From positions 868,001 through 932,000 of the forward strand of contig NHNW01000001.1 in assembly GCA_002786025.1 (NCBI GenBank): a DNA stretch of 64,000 bases. The letters run 5' to 3'. Source of the stretch: Zasmidium citrigriseum (taxonomy: Eukaryota; Ascomycota; Dothideomycetes; Mycosphaerellales; Mycosphaerellaceae). Numbering within the stretch: the first letter of the stretch is position 1; the number at the start of each line of letters is the position of its first letter. The notes beneath the pieces were generated by a model that was not told the origin of the DNA, searched no databases, and saw only the letters and a program-made list of their open reading frames with translations. The position numbers were made by a program, and so were the translations under genes. Of this stretch, positions 9,904 through 22,649 are shown piece after piece.

Positions 9904-11609
9904 CTAGCAGACGCCATGGGTCTTGCCGTGCTTGCCCTTCAAAGAATGTTGCTCGTCCTTATAGTGCGAATTGACCTTCCTCTGCCAGGTCTTCACGGCT
10001 CCGTGTGCCATACGGTGCTCCTTGTTCTGCTGGAGCTTGGATTCGTCCATCTTCTTCAACTCGTTCAACGCCATCTGCAGATCGCACACAAGCGCATCGC
10101 AGCGGCTGCGGGAGAAGTCCTCGCGGACCACCACGCGCATCATCTTCAGATGTCCGGCGTTTGGTGCCATGGTGTACGCTGGCACCACCCAACCGCGCTC
10201 ACGGAGCTGATGGGCGATGGCAAACTCATCGAACTTGTGGTTGTGCTCGGGGTTCAAGCGGAAAGCAACCAGTGGGAGTCCTTTGCCCTTGGTCTCCGAC
10301 ATGAGAATGAAGCCCATGTGCTGGACGGCCGCAGCCAAGTAATCGGCTGTGCGAGTCAAGTTGAACATGATGCTGCGGTACCCCTTCTTGCCCAAGCGGA
10401 TGAGCTGGTAGTATTGCCCGATGACCTGACTAGCGCCACGGGAGAAGTTGAGCGTGAACGAGGCCTGGTCAGCTCCGAGGTAGTTGATGTTGAAGATGAG
10501 TTCTGGGATGAATTAGCGAATGATCCAACTCTCGATGTAGAGCTGTACTCACCCTTTGGCAGGAATTCTGGGTCACGCCAGACCACCCACCCGACACCTG
10601 GGTAGACCAGGCCGTACTTGTGGCCGGAGACGTTGATCGAAACCACCTTCTCGAGCCTGAAGTCCCAAACGAGGTTGGGGTTGACGAATGGAGCGACGAA
10701 GCCACCAGATGCCGCGTCGACGTGGATCGGGCAGTCAATGCCCTTCTTGACGAGCAAGTCGTTGATTGCTTTGGTATCCTCATATTCACCCGTGAAGGTT
10801 GTGCCCAGGATCGAGCAAATACCAATCGTGTTCTCGTCCACCAGGTTGACCGCCTCTTCCGGATCGATCACATATCGATCGTCAGTGCAGTAGACGTACT
10901 TTTCTTCAACGTCAAAATATCTGGCAGCCTTCTCCCAGCAGACCTGAACGGCCGAGTTCATGATGATGTTTGGGTTGCTGTAGTCCTTGCCCTCAGCCTT
11001 TCTCTTGTTCTGCCAGCGCTTCTTCATGGCAAGAGTCGCAAGCATGATGGCTTCGGAGGAACCAATGGTCGAGGTACCCATGGCATTGGTGTTCTCTTCG
11101 TGAGCTGGTACATTGAAGAGGCGGGCAATCATGGAGACGCAACGGTTCTGGATATCGGCGGAGACGGGGTATTCCTCGTAATCGATGAAGTTCTTGGAGA
11201 AGGCATCGATCATGAGCTTCTCGGCTTCGTCTTCCATGTAGGTGGTGACGAAGGAGGCCAAGCTGGAACAGATCAGTCTGTGGTCTTTCAGAATCGATTG
11301 CTGGTAAGCTCACTTGAGGGTTGGAGTGCCATCGAGAGTCAAATCGTCCCTAGACACCGTCAATCGAATGCCACCATTTGATAGCTCTCACATCCAAGCT
11401 CACTTGATCATGCGGTAAGCCACCTCACGAGGCATCTCCCGCTCGGGCATTTCATGCTTTGGGAGGTCTCCTGCGGCGAATTTGGAGCCGTAGACGCTGG
11501 CAGTGAACTCATCTTCGTCAGGAAGCTCGCCAAGGTCGATCTGCTCGAGACCTGGGACGACCTGCTCGTCGAGCTCCTTCTGGGTAGCGACCCTGGCAAG
11601 ATGGACCAT
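9904..11609 (-). CDS. Glutamate decarboxylase, CDS complement(join(9904..10502,10553..11262,11314..11349,11404..11609)), 516 aa
   Basis: PLP-dependent decarboxylation of L-glutamate to GABA and CO2, the entry step of the GABA shunt, in the cytosol. The protein starts [17 protein letters not shown] and reads through [37 protein letters not shown]. The PLP-binding motif is [15 protein letters not shown], with the Schiff-base Lys near residue 296 and the cofactor-binding Asp in HVDAASGG near 263; the substrate-loop region [10 protein letters not shown] is present. The C-terminus is [10 protein letters not shown], as in many fungal GADs. Three GT-AG introns of 54, 51 and 50 nt (11403-11350, 11313-11263, 10552-10503) were placed by frame and family continuity; exon 2 is only 36 nt. 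The length fits fungal GADs (about 510-585 aa). The gene is in tandem with the downstream VHS-GAT gene and the upstream transcription factor, but the long spacers argue for independent transcription. Confidence 0.93.
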
Positions 11610-12884
11610 GGTGACGACGGAGAGGCGGTGTGAGGGGTCTGTTTGTGAGCTTCAAGTATTGGCCAGGTTAGGAATCAATGTCAATGTCTTAGAGCTGTGA
11701 GGAGATTGTGAGGGTTGATCGAGAGATGTAGAGAGTAAGAAGAAGGAAACTCCAGAGCTTCCGAGTGAAATGTTTAGATTCCAGGAACAGGACACTGAAG
11801 GAAAGAGCTGAGCTGAGCTTCATCCATCCCGGCAGCTCCTCCCTCCCACGCGTTGCCAGCAACAACCTCCAGCGTCAAGAGCAGGAAGGCACGAACTTTA
11901 CTGCGGGTCCGGCGCCATACGATTGGATCGTCGCGTGGAAGCTTGACCTTCTTGGCCGAAGCTTGCTCCGATCCACCCGCTCCACGTCATGAGCCGTTTC
12001 AGGCTTGACACGACAATGCTGTGTTCTCCTGTTTGCCAGGCGCTTTGGGCGGAATGTCCTACGGCTGAGGTTTCGTTCAGGGAAAAGGCCGCGTGGTGCT
12101 GCGATGATTGGGAGCTCGGCTTTGTCATGACTTACTGTGCGGACTTGCATACCGCTTGTGTGGAGGGAGATGGTCATTGGAGTAGTCAGCATCTTCTGTA
12201 AATATTCCTAATGTGCCAGGGCGCTCGTTGGGAAAGAGGACGATAGATGCAGCTCGAATGCCAATGGCAACAATTCCGAGCACTTCCGTCCGTCTATAGT
12301 GACCATCGAATGTATGGCAGCGCATTGCTAACCCTATCTATTCCAACTTGGCGTGGGGGGGCTGAGAAGTAGTTGCAGCCGTAGGATTGGGTATCGTGTT
12401 CACATGTCAGTGGAGGATCAGACGTTACCTCTTGGCCTCACTCAAATCCAGATGCCTTCCTCAAAAAGCTTGGATGTACTTCATTCGCCTTGAGTCCGCT
12501 GAGCTCTTCATCACGTTTCCTGCAAAAAGCCATGTATTAACAGAATAGAAGCACGCTTTCGTCGTGCCATGTGCTCGATCATCGTCGTACAGCTACTATT
12601 ATAGCGTACAGTCTATACGTGTGTTTGTTGTTTCGCCGGCATGCCTGGTTTCACGCCTCTAATCGCTCAATCGCTCGGCCCATGAACATTGTCGAAGCAA
12701 AGCAAAGAGCAAAAAACCGCAGCTCCAATCTGCCGCGGCCTCAAATGCACAGAGCAGATGAAAACACATTCCTCGCAGCGCCATCGCTTCCATTACACCC
12801 CAATGATTCCGCTTGCATGAAACTTTTCACTGCTCTTTCTTCTGAACAGTGTATTCGTACACTAACAGGTATTCGCAACTCAGA
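11610..12884. promoter_or_regulatory. Upstream region of glutamate decarboxylase / downstream of the Zn2Cys6 gene
   Basis: 1.28 kb containing the GAD promoter and 5' leader (next to 11,609) and the 3' UTR of the transcription factor gene (next to 12,885). Short ORFs here lack coding character. No tRNA or repeat seen. Confidence 0.55.
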
Positions 12885-15442
12885 TCACATTATGTCCTTG
12901 ATGCTGATTCTGCTGCTTCCACCGCCGTTGTTACTCGGGTTGGGCGACACTGAGCCGGGGTTGGGCGGAGGCGGAGGTCCGAGGCTGGACTGCTGAGGTT
13001 GGGGCATCGTCGGTGGTGGAGGGCCTGGATATGTTCCTGGTGGTGGATATTGTCCAGGCGTCTGCGTAGAAGGCGGTCGTGGTGGACCTTGAATTTGACC
13101 TTGCGACTCCTGAAGCAGCTGATTGAGCGTGCGCTGAATGTGCTCCCAACCACCCCATTCCTGAATCTCACGCTCCGACAGCGTACTCATTGAGAGCTGC
13201 TCCGCTTGAAGAGCTGGCTTGTCTCCTCCAGCTCCATTCACAATCGTCTGTAGCTGATGAAGGTTTGTGCCGGTCTCGCTGCCAGCCCAAGCCCACGCGT
13301 CATCCACACATCCTTGCATATCACCACTGGCATATGCCAGCATTTCCTCGTCTGCCTCCAGCGTTTGTCGATTCGCCCCGTTTCGCAGTCGCCCGATTAG
13401 CTTGTCCAAGAAGAATGCCAGGAAACGACCGCATGCGATGTTGTTCTTTCGAAGATCGCCGACGGCCGTTGACACATGCACCAGCGTAAGAGCCGCGCCA
13501 AACTCCTCTCGCAAGCAGAGTACCAGTTGGCACCTCCACAGATGCGTGCAGAAAAAGGCAGGACACATGGTGCGTATACGACTGGCCCAATTCGACATGT
13601 GGGCCGGTGAGAGGTATCCTTGGGCTGGTGAGGTGGAAGGATGCTGGAAAGTGCGTTGAACGTAATGCGCTGTATCTTTCGCGACTGCAACGCATCGTTC
13701 GAGTGCGTCACGTCGATCGCTCGGTCGGCAGGCTGGTGACAAGTTGTGTCGATAGAGGAAGAAGCGCGCGGTTTGCAAACTGCATCCTGCGGTAAGGAGC
13801 CGTGGATCCAGAGGAGCTTGGGAGTGTATCGGATACGGATCTGGCCAAGAACTCATGACTGACTTGAAATGTTCGTCACATGTCGCGAGTGTGGAGGCGG
13901 CAATGGATTGTGATTTCAACGTCTTCTTCAGTTGCGCCGTTATGCGAGTGACTGGTATCACTGCGATCAGGCCACTGGGAACTGATTGGCCGGGAGGAGG
14001 CACGACGATGCCATTCGGTCGGATGCAGTCGTCGTCGACGGGTACAGGTTCGCTGACGTCGCAGTCTTCGTCGTCGATCAATAGAGGGCGGCCGATTTCG
14101 AGCGAACAGATCCTGAACAAGTCAGTGGACGTCCTCAGAATTTGTACATTGCAACTGCACATGCAACCACATACCTGTCCCAGTTGTAGACGCTCCACCA
14201 CACACGCCTCCTCATCTCCGTCTCCATCGGCGGGTAATGCCCATTCTCAAGATGCAGTCCGATATCTTGCGATGTCCGAACTGCAGCTCCTAACCACACC
14301 CACCCCGGTGACCGCAGATTGACTTCCATGAAGTAGATGCTGAGGAGCAAACTTGTGCGGACGTGATCCACCGACAACTCATCGCTCCAGGTGTTGATGC
14401 TCGACATGGACTTCTCCAGGAATTGCGCGCCCTCCAACTCCTCGGAGGGAGATCTCCTCTGCGGATCCATCAATGTGCCACATGCCAGAACAGCGTAGAA
14501 CAGAGCAACCCAGATATGCCGACATCTCTCGAAAGTGCCGGCTCGATATAGTTCTTCATACTCCTGCATGAACGTCGGCCAGTGAAGGTGCGGCGCGTAC
14601 ACGTGAACGGACCCGCGGTAATGCGATATCAAATGATCCGCGACATGTTTTGGGGGTAAGGCGTGAGTAACGTGAGGATAAGTTGGCTGTGGTCCGAACT
14701 GTCGATACGGTGGAGGAGGCTTGAAGATTCCCTTGCTGTAGGTCCGAATGTTGTTTCTCACCTCATCGAAGCCGTCTATGGCAGGCGGTGCATGGCGTCG
14801 CTCCCTTTTGCCAGTATCTGGCAGGTTGAGAGACGGCACCTGTTGCGCATTTGGATTCACTTCGCCAGAACCTCCTTCTTGCAGCATATTCCGCAGTTGG
14901 TTGATCTGCTGCTTGGCCATCGCCAGTTGCTTCTCCAAATCCTGCACCTGCTTGATTGAAGACATTCTTCTATTCGTTTCCTTGGTGAATTGACATTTGA
15001 CTCCACGGCTGGAACATTCTGAACAGCTTGAAGTGTCGGTAGCGTCGCATTTGACCTTGCGTTCTCTGCACGCATCGCAACTTGGATCCTTGCGCCTCTG
15101 TCGATACGCGCGCTTCTGTTGAGCAGAGAGAGCAGCAGCCGAATGGTGCGTCGGCGAAATGCCTGGTGTCGACATACCGGAGTCGTTCATGTACTGATCG
15201 GTCATGAGGCTCGTTGGTCCTGAGCTCGTGGGAGCATTTCCATATCCATAGGGCATTCCATTAGGTTGCGGCTGCATCATGGCAGGTGAAGGTGCCCGGT
15301 TGCCAGGAAGAGGATGTTGTTCCGGAGCGCTGTAAGGCGGTGGTGGGATCGAACCATGAGAAGAGACTGAAGGCGGATAGGGCGCTGGGCCCATGTTGGC
15401 AGGCGAAGGGGCAGTATGTGGAGGATGTTGACCGGAGTCCAT
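12885..15442 (-). CDS. Zn2Cys6 transcription factor with Fungal_trans domain, CDS complement(join(12885..14112,14175..15442)), 831 aa
   Basis: Layout: a Pro-rich disordered N-terminus; a Zn2Cys6 binuclear cluster at residues 122-150 (CDACRERKVKC, then CSECSSRGVKC; spacing C-X2-C-X6-C-X7-C-X2-C-X6-C); and a linker with a short coiled coil at about 158-187 (SSIKQVQDLEKQLAMAKQQI). A Fungal_trans regulatory domain follows from about residue 265 (HVADHLISHYRGSVHVYAPH, LHWPTFMQEYEELYRAG, SWDELSVD-like region, MRRRVWWSVYNWDR). The tail is Pro/Gln-rich and ends SSRISIKDIM. A 62-nt GTATGT...TTCAG intron (14174-14113, CTGAC branch) joins NWD-AG to G-ATC and gives DRICSLEIGRP, the usual spacing in this family. 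It is a nuclear DNA-binding regulator, probably as a dimer through the coiled coil; its target pathway cannot be read from sequence, and the neighbours do not form an obvious cluster with it. Confidence 0.9.
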
Positions 15443-17815
15443 TTTGCAGAAAGTCGAGGCCAGTCAGAGACTTCAGATCAAACATGCAGGCCGGAAGCTT
15501 GAAGGGGATGCCGCCAATGCGAGTGGTATTGGGCACCAATCACACTGAAGATGGACAGTCTTTGGCAGCTCATACCACAGAAAGCGACAGGACCCTGCGT
15601 AGCAAGAATTGCAGTCGGCAGGTGGTGGTCAAGACTGAGTCGGGAGTCGAAGTGAATGAATGCCCAGCCCGACGAAAGCTGGAGGCGCCTCGGCCCAGGG
15701 TTGAATCAGGACGACAATGTTTGCTGTCCCTGACGGCGACTGCAGGCGGGAAACCCTGTGCGGCGGCGTCGAGGGCCTGGTGCCTGTCAGGAGGCCGTCG
15801 AACAGCTCGGGGCAATGGAGTCGGCGGCAGAAGCCAATGCAAGTGCGAATGCAAGAAAAGACTGCGGGACGCTCGTTAGCGGACGAGCAATGTGCGGTCG
15901 TGTCTGGCGCGAGCGACGAATGAGCGGCGGGCGACGTACCTAAGCACGATTATGATGAGCGCATGTCAGGTCTCGTCATGGCCGCACAGACAGCAGCAGG
16001 CGGGCGCAGGTGCAGCTGCGAGAGACGGCGGCGCGGGCTGCTGCGGCGTCGTATTGCTGGCTGGCTGGTGTCGCGGGCAGGGGAGAGAATACGTGCAGAT
16101 GCGCGGTGGGAGGTGGCAGATGTGGCCGAAGTTCAATGGCAAATGGCAGCAGAGAAGGCTCAGCGGGCGGCTAGAAGAAAGACAAAACAATCGCAGCAGC
16201 ACCACGCGACGCACACGCACCGTCAACGTGTAGATCGAGCAAGGGGCCGGTGGGATGAACACACTCGCCGCCCTTTTTGCTCGGCAATACCCAGTTGCCT
16301 TCACACTTCGCCGGTCTCTGCCAGCAAGCGAGTGCTAGCCAGCGGTAGCGCCAACGGACGGACCTCACACCATGCGAAAGACATGGACGCTGTTGCCGTC
16401 CTGGCATGGAGCCCGCCTGCACCCATGTGATCCCCTCCCATGTCTACCAGGCGCTTCATCACTTCACCTCACCCGACTGCTGCTGCTGCTACGACCAGGC
16501 TGGCTATAGCTGCCCGCTGCGCACTCCAGACGGGGTTGGGATGGGCATTTCCTCCCGCAGCCTCGCGCCGTTCTGCACCCAATGCCCATCTTCGCTCTTC
16601 TTGTCGCGCACAGGCGAGCGAGGCCGACGGCGGGCGGCAGCAGCACAGCAAGCGCTGCACCTTGTTGTGCTCTGCATGCACGCGGCCGAGAGGCGGCCTG
16701 CGACGTTCCCGTCCTAAGCTTTGGTCTCAATCTTCCCGGACCACGTCCCGAAGAGGATCAGCATGCCCTGCCTGCGCCGTGCCTCTGTCGAAGGGAGCCT
16801 GTCCTTGCTACAGCCCGAGATGTTCGCTACATCCCGGCGGGCACGCCAGGTCCCGACACGAGCAACAGTTCTCGTTCGCCGCGCGGTGCAGCATCCACTG
16901 GGGAGCGCGGTGATGACATGCGCTGCAGTCGTCGGCCGGCCGCCAGCCCGGAATGGTGGTCGACAACGTGCTAGCGATGTGGCGCACGTGAGACTAAAAG
17001 TTCGCATCGGTTTTCTGGAAGTCTTCTAGAGCGCTGAGCTTCAGCCGAGCAGCAGGCCAATGCCACCAATCTCGGAGCTTCGATTGCACCCCTAACCGAT
17101 TTGAGTTGGGCCAAGGAACAGCAGCTCGCAAGGTTTTCATCAACAAGCAGGACACGTCTCCGGTCCCGTCCTCGCCGTCGCTGTTGAAACGAGCGGGCCA
17201 AGCAGGGCAGCCACCGCCATGGTGATTGCCATCGTTGCCTCGGAACATGCCAGACGTGCAGACCCATTCGCGGAGCCGATCACCACTGTCTTAGGAAGCT
17301 GCGTTGTCGAGATCAACGCTTTCGCAACACCGCATGCGTAGACGGTGGCCACAATTCTTCCGAACGGTTCACCAGACGCTCGGCACTGCTGGACTGAACT
17401 TCGTTTGTCACCGCCTATCAGCGACTGCGTGTTTGTCCTGCAACGCAACGGCAGCGCACATCGCACTTTCACCGCAGGATCGCACTCTGCCACACAGAGT
17501 GGCGTATGCCTATTTTGGTCGACAGCGTGGTGCCATATGGCTCGCCAGCCACGTGCCGGTACTTGCTCAAAGGGCAGCATTGGCAATACTGCTGTACCAC
17601 CGGAAGTCGGTTGCCAGACAGGCTATATTGCCCCATCACCGAGATATCACCAGAGTGACAAAGCACGTCAGACACCGGGCAGCAGAAATGAAAAGTACTG
17701 CGGGATCGCCAGAGACGTGCGCTCTACCACTGTTTCAAGTGATGATAGGGCTGCTAATCGACATCCGAAGTAAACGAACCTGGGTGAGGTTTTGGGCGGA
17801 GCTCGGCAGCGCGAA
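15443..17815. other. Gene-free euchromatic stretch before the RIP boundary
   Basis: About 2.4 kb of mixed-composition sequence, with CpA and TpG at normal levels, so it has not been RIPed. The first several hundred bases are presumably promoter and leader of the transcription factor. ORFs of 60-197 codons exist on both strands, including 17304-17819 (+), but they overlap one another, are rich in Arg/Ser/Ala/Cys, and show no domain or repeat. I do not call any of them. Confidence 0.5.
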
Positions 17816-18248
17816 GTAATATAATAAAAATAATTATAGGTGGATGTAAGATTTTTATAGGTTTTTTTACCTTTTCTAAAAGCACGTCTCCTCTATATAC
17901 GTTAGTCCGCTATAGACTATATACGAAATTTACGAATCCTCCTAGTTTCCTAAGAGCGCCTAGCGTCCGCTATCGTTTTTACTAGTTAGTGTTTAATCTC
18001 GCTTATTATTCCTAAATCCGCTTAGTACGCTAATTAGTAGCTTTACTTTATATCCCTAGCTAGATATACGCTTCGCTTTAAAGCTTTCTTTACCTTATCC
18101 TAATATTTACTACCTTATCTAAACGCTAAACCCCTACGCTATCTCTTACTCTTTATCGTATACTCGTATAATAGACTCTTATTATTATCGTCCTTATGTA
18201 TAAAACCTAGTATACGCCTCGTTAAGAGATAACGACCTCTCTACTAGA

Positions 18249-18392
18249 GAAGAGCCCCTATTTAACGAAGATATTTTATATAAAGAAGAGTCTCTATCTA
18301 GAGAAGAGCCTCTATCTAAATAAGATACCTCTCTTAAAGAAGAGACTTTATCTAAAGAAGATACTCTATCTAAAGAAGAAGAGTATAAGCGT
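18249..18392 (+). repeat. 18-bp tandem repeat, 8 units, codon-phased
   Basis: Units of the form GAAGAGNCTCTATCTAAA begin at 18249, 18267, 18285, 18303, 18321, 18339, 18357 and 18375, exactly 18 bp apart. In the latent frame each unit gives a six-residue Lys-Glu-Glu-X-Leu-Ser-like repeat, so the array was protein-coding before RIP. One unit (18321) has a TAA where the others have GAA, possibly a RIPed CAA variant. Confidence 0.8.
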
Positions 18393-20620
18393 CGCGCCTT
18401 AATTTAGTAACTCTCCTTAGTCGAACTTCTTATATTAGATAAGGTCTAAGCTAAGAGAGGATATACGTAATAGTCTCTCGGTTTTAATAACTAGTCGGCT
18501 CTAGTACGTCCTATCTTACGCCTCTTAAATATTACGTACTAATACGACTCTTAGGATAAGTACGATAATACTACCTATCTCCCCCGTTCCTTATCGTCTC
18601 GCGACCTATAGACCCCTACTCCCTTCGTATCTAGTTCCACCTTATCGAACGATAGTATAACTCCTATGTTATATAAGGCGTATATTACTCCCGCGCTATA
18701 TAGAAAGTACCGCTTAGAATTTTAAAACCTAAATATAAGAGTAGTAGCTAATATTATCGATAGTCGTATAATAGGTTTAGATAAGACTATTATACTTCCG
18801 TTATATTAGACGGGCTAGAGCTATAAGTAATATTAAAAGTCCTATAGTAACTAGGTAGAAATAAAGGAAGGCCCGCTTAAGGATATTACTATTACCTTTT
18901 AAGCGTACCTCTCGAAGTACGCTATAGAAAGGATCGAGTAAGGCCGCCTATTTTATCTACTATTTAAACCTAAGAATATTGTTACTCCTTCGGGGCCCTA
19001 GGATACGGCTCTTATATAATTCCTCTATATTCCTACGAATAAGCCTAGTACCTTTAGTAGGAAGTTTACCCTTAATCTAGACAACTTCTCTACTAGATTA
19101 CTAGATAAGAAGTTTAATAAATAAGGCGAAGATAATATCCTTTTCTTCGACTCGTAAGCGATACGTTAACTATTAATATACGACTATCTAGAACTCTACG
19201 TTAACGAGAATAATCTTTATCTAGATATCCTTAAGGAGCTCGTTAAGTACTAGAACTATATCCTCGATTATATCTCCGCTTAGTATATAGTTCTCTATAG
19301 ACGGCTTCCGCGCGATTATTATATCGAGTACTTAGAGTCTAGGCTTTAGCCTAGCGAGCGAGTCGAGCGAATCGCTATTAATATAAGTATTAAGCTCTTT
19401 AGTCGCCCTTTAGAGATAATTATTTATATTCGCGCTAATAGGTTATAGTTTAATACGGCTACTATCGCGTTCTACTATCCTTCTACCCTAAGGCTTCGTT
19501 AGATCCCTATAATACTAGCCTACCTCGATTAAATATATATAATATTTTATACCTTAGCTCGACTTCTAAAGGATACTATTTAGCCCTATTTCTTCGAGGA
19601 GCTCCGTAGTTAGCGGATACTATTCTCTCGTAGACCTCGTTAGCGTATAACTATTATTAGCGCTATTTCGTAGTACCTATTACTTACTCTCTTTATTAGC
19701 GATATCTTCGCTAGCTATATTACTAGTAATATCCCTATAGACGTTAATATCTTTTATATCCTAGAAGTCTAGCGATTCCTTAATAATAAAGCTAGACTAC
19801 GTCCCTATCCTCTACTACGGAATATCGAGGAACTCTTCTTTACTATTCTTATTAAGGAAGCCTACTAACTCTATAAGTTTAATTTCTAAAACGGCCTTCT
19901 AGGAAAAAGTAAGTAAATTGTCCGCCTACTATATTTACTTCTAGATAAATACTTTATCTTCTTCCTATAGTTCGCGTTTATCTTTAGGGGACTAGAGAGA
20001 TAGTCCGCGCTAGTAGATAGGGGCCGCTAGTATCTAAACTAGCGTAGCGAACTATAGGAAATACGAGATAGATTCCTTATAAATAAGCTAGAGTTTCTAG
20101 ACGTCTTCTTTTTAATCGATTAGTACTCCTACTACGATCTAGTTAGAAACGGCTAACTAAGCTTTAGGGCTAAATTTAAACTACTAATTAACGACTATAG
20201 AGTCCTCCTTATCGAAATTCTTCGATAGTTTATAGAGGTTATAGCCTCGAGGGGAGATTTAATCCCTTTAAACTTCCGTAAAGCTCTTAGTCTAACGTCG
20301 AAGGACGGCCTTTTATATAAAGGTATATACGAAGATACTATTTATTTATATTAGGAAATTATTCTATATAGGTTATACGACGTAGGTACCGTATAGGCCT
20401 TCGATCGGGATCTTTTTAAGTAATCGCTTATAGATCTCTTCCCTCTAGGGTAGGACTAGCGTTTAGAGGTAGTATACCTTAGACTAGCTATATATTAACG
20501 GAAGGGGTAAGATTATATATAGTTATTAAGGGTAGGGATCTATAGCTCGCTAGGGTTTATCTAGCTATATTAAAAGTATATTCTTAAATATATATTAATA
20601 TTTAAGACTATTATATTATA
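18249..20620 (+). pseudogene. RIP-inactivated long latent ORF with N-terminal 6-residue repeats
   Basis: Three anchors (18,249; 19,278; 20,325) fall in the same frame, and the sequence between them can be read with only TAA/TAG interruptions, the RIP products of Gln and Trp codons; about 790 codons. The reading starts in a Lys/Glu/Ser repeat (see the 18-bp array) and continues into a mixed hydrophobic/basic protein with many Tyr and Leu, as expected when His/Cys become Tyr and Pro/Ser become Leu. I do not recognise the family; nothing specific to reverse transcriptase or a DDE transposase was seen. The natural stop is probably near 20,620. It could be a cargo gene of a mobile element or a duplicated host gene. 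Confidence 0.5.
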
Positions 20621-21426
20621 GTAAGTTCTAACCTAGTAATATCTCCTTATAATATTTTAATCCGTAGCTATCCTAGTTCCTTAATCCCTTTTATATTACC
20701 TTACTCGTTATACGAAGAGTCGATCGTATTCGCCCTCTTCGCCTTCTCCTTCGTAGATAACTAGTATTATATCCTATCGCTTATATATATATTATTTTAA
20801 GCCTACTTCCCGCTATCTACTCTCTTATAGTAACCGTATTTCTCTCCTTTATCCTATATAATCTATTAAGGGTCTTAGTCTACTAGTTCTTTAGCCCTCT
20901 AGCGAATCCGCGCCTAAACCCTACCCTAGTCGATACTCGTAGCTAATACGTTATTAAAATCTTCCGTTTCTCGCGTAATCCGTTTTACCTACTCTAGATA
21001 GAATACGCTAGATATAGGATATACCTTACGGTCGGCCTCTTCTTTATATTCCTCTTCTTCGTTCGACTCGTTTCTAGTAGCGTTAGTAGCGATAATAATC
21101 TTTAAATCGTCTAGCTTTAGTATAGGACTCCTTCTCTATAGTACTTTAGCTAGTTACCTCTACCGCTCTACGTCTAGCTAGTCGATCTACTTTAGATTAT
21201 AATAAGTATAGCCGCTACTATCGTCTTCTTTCCTATTAGTTAAATTTCGCGTCTTCGACTATATCTTCTTTACTATATATATAAGTACCTTTTAGTAGAG
21301 GTAGTAGGGAAGTAAGTAGATAGTAGTCGGTTCTACTACGAATCCCTTTATTAGATTATAACCTTTCGTATTCTCCGTTAGCTACTAATTAGGGTATTCG
21401 TATAGATCTACGCGTCGTTCGTCCTA

Positions 21427-21744
21427 GAGCTTAAGTTAGTATAATCCTATTTATGTTTATAGTAAATATACTAGGGTAGGAAAGGTTAACGTCTAGGCTA
21501 AGTAGGTCTCTATTTATATTACCGCCTTACTAACCTCTCTATCGAAGTAGTACTTTATACTAGCTACTCTTAGCTAGTATCGCTATATATCGTCGCCTAA
21601 AAACTTCTTTACTTCGTCTATAAGTAGATACTAGGGTACTCCTTTAGTACCTATTTACTTAATAAGCTTCTAGAGACCCTCGTATCTATACCTTCGTTAA
21701 TATACTTTAGCTTTCCCGTTACTATACTATACCTACTCTCTCTT
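21427..21744 (-). pseudogene. RIP-inactivated latent ORF fragment
   Basis: 106 codons read on the minus strand with only TAA/TAG interruptions; charged segments with Lys/Asp/Glu alternate with hydrophobic ones in a protein-like way. Coding character probably extends upstream toward 22,080, but I did not fix the frame there. No family recognised. Confidence 0.4.
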
Positions 21745-22649
21745 AGTAATATTTAGTACTTAATAGACTCGGCCCTTATCTAGCTTATTAGTATATATTA
21801 ACGGGATATATACGTTTAGTTCGTCTTTAGTCGCGACTTTATATCCTTAGCGTAGGACTTTTTACTTACTAGTCGTTTTAACGCGCTTATGTTAGTACTT
21901 TATCTAGTATACGTTTATACCTTAGCCTTTATTCTATTATACTTTAGCTATAATATTACTTAGAGTAGGTCTCGTAGTAAAGATATTAGTAGTTTCGAAA
22001 ATATCCGATCTTATTATACTTTCCGAGTAAAGCTTCGTCTATACCTACCTTATTCTACTTTATAAAGATTTAAGGAGGGAAGGTAGGCTAAGGTTAATAT
22101 ATATATGTTTCGCTTTTTTACCCTTAATCTAACTTACCTTCCTTTAACCTCTCGAAAGTCTCGTCTACTAATATTAGTTCCCTTTCTATTAAGACCCTTC
22201 TTTTTACGTCGTAAACTATTATTTTTATATATAATAGACTCTAACTAGACGACCTTCCTTACCTCTACGAGCTAGACGAATAACCGCCTTCTAAGTATAC
22301 CGCTTATCTTTTACCTATACCGAATTAATAGCGCTAGGCCGCTATCGAAGCTAAACTCGACGCCTACGCTACCTTTCTCCTTTATTAGTTAAATACGGAT
22401 ATCTCTTACCCCTCTAATCTACCTCGAAGTTATCTAGAGATCGATATTATTCGTTAAAAATAGCCCGCTATCTACCCTCCGTTATTCTACTTACTACTCT
22501 ACGCCCTCCTAGCGTTTTTAAGCTAGAGACTAAGTAGTAGTAAGAGTAGCGGCTTTTACGAATAGTCGTTCGAAAATCTCTAGTCCTTCTACTATTAGAG
22601 AGGTTAGCTCCGAAGGCTAGGATATTAAGTAACGAGAACGTATTAGAGC

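Noticed and set aside
9916..11381. Plus-strand ORFs of 229 and 253 codons opposite glutamate decarboxylase
   Set aside because: Antisense shadows; the minus-strand frame carries the complete GAD family sequence.
15963..17819. Overlapping ORFs of 100-171 codons on both strands (for example 16440-16913 and 17304-17819)
   Set aside because: They overlap one another in several frames, are Arg/Ser/Cys/Ala-rich as expected from GC-rich noncoding DNA, and show no domain or conserved splice structure.
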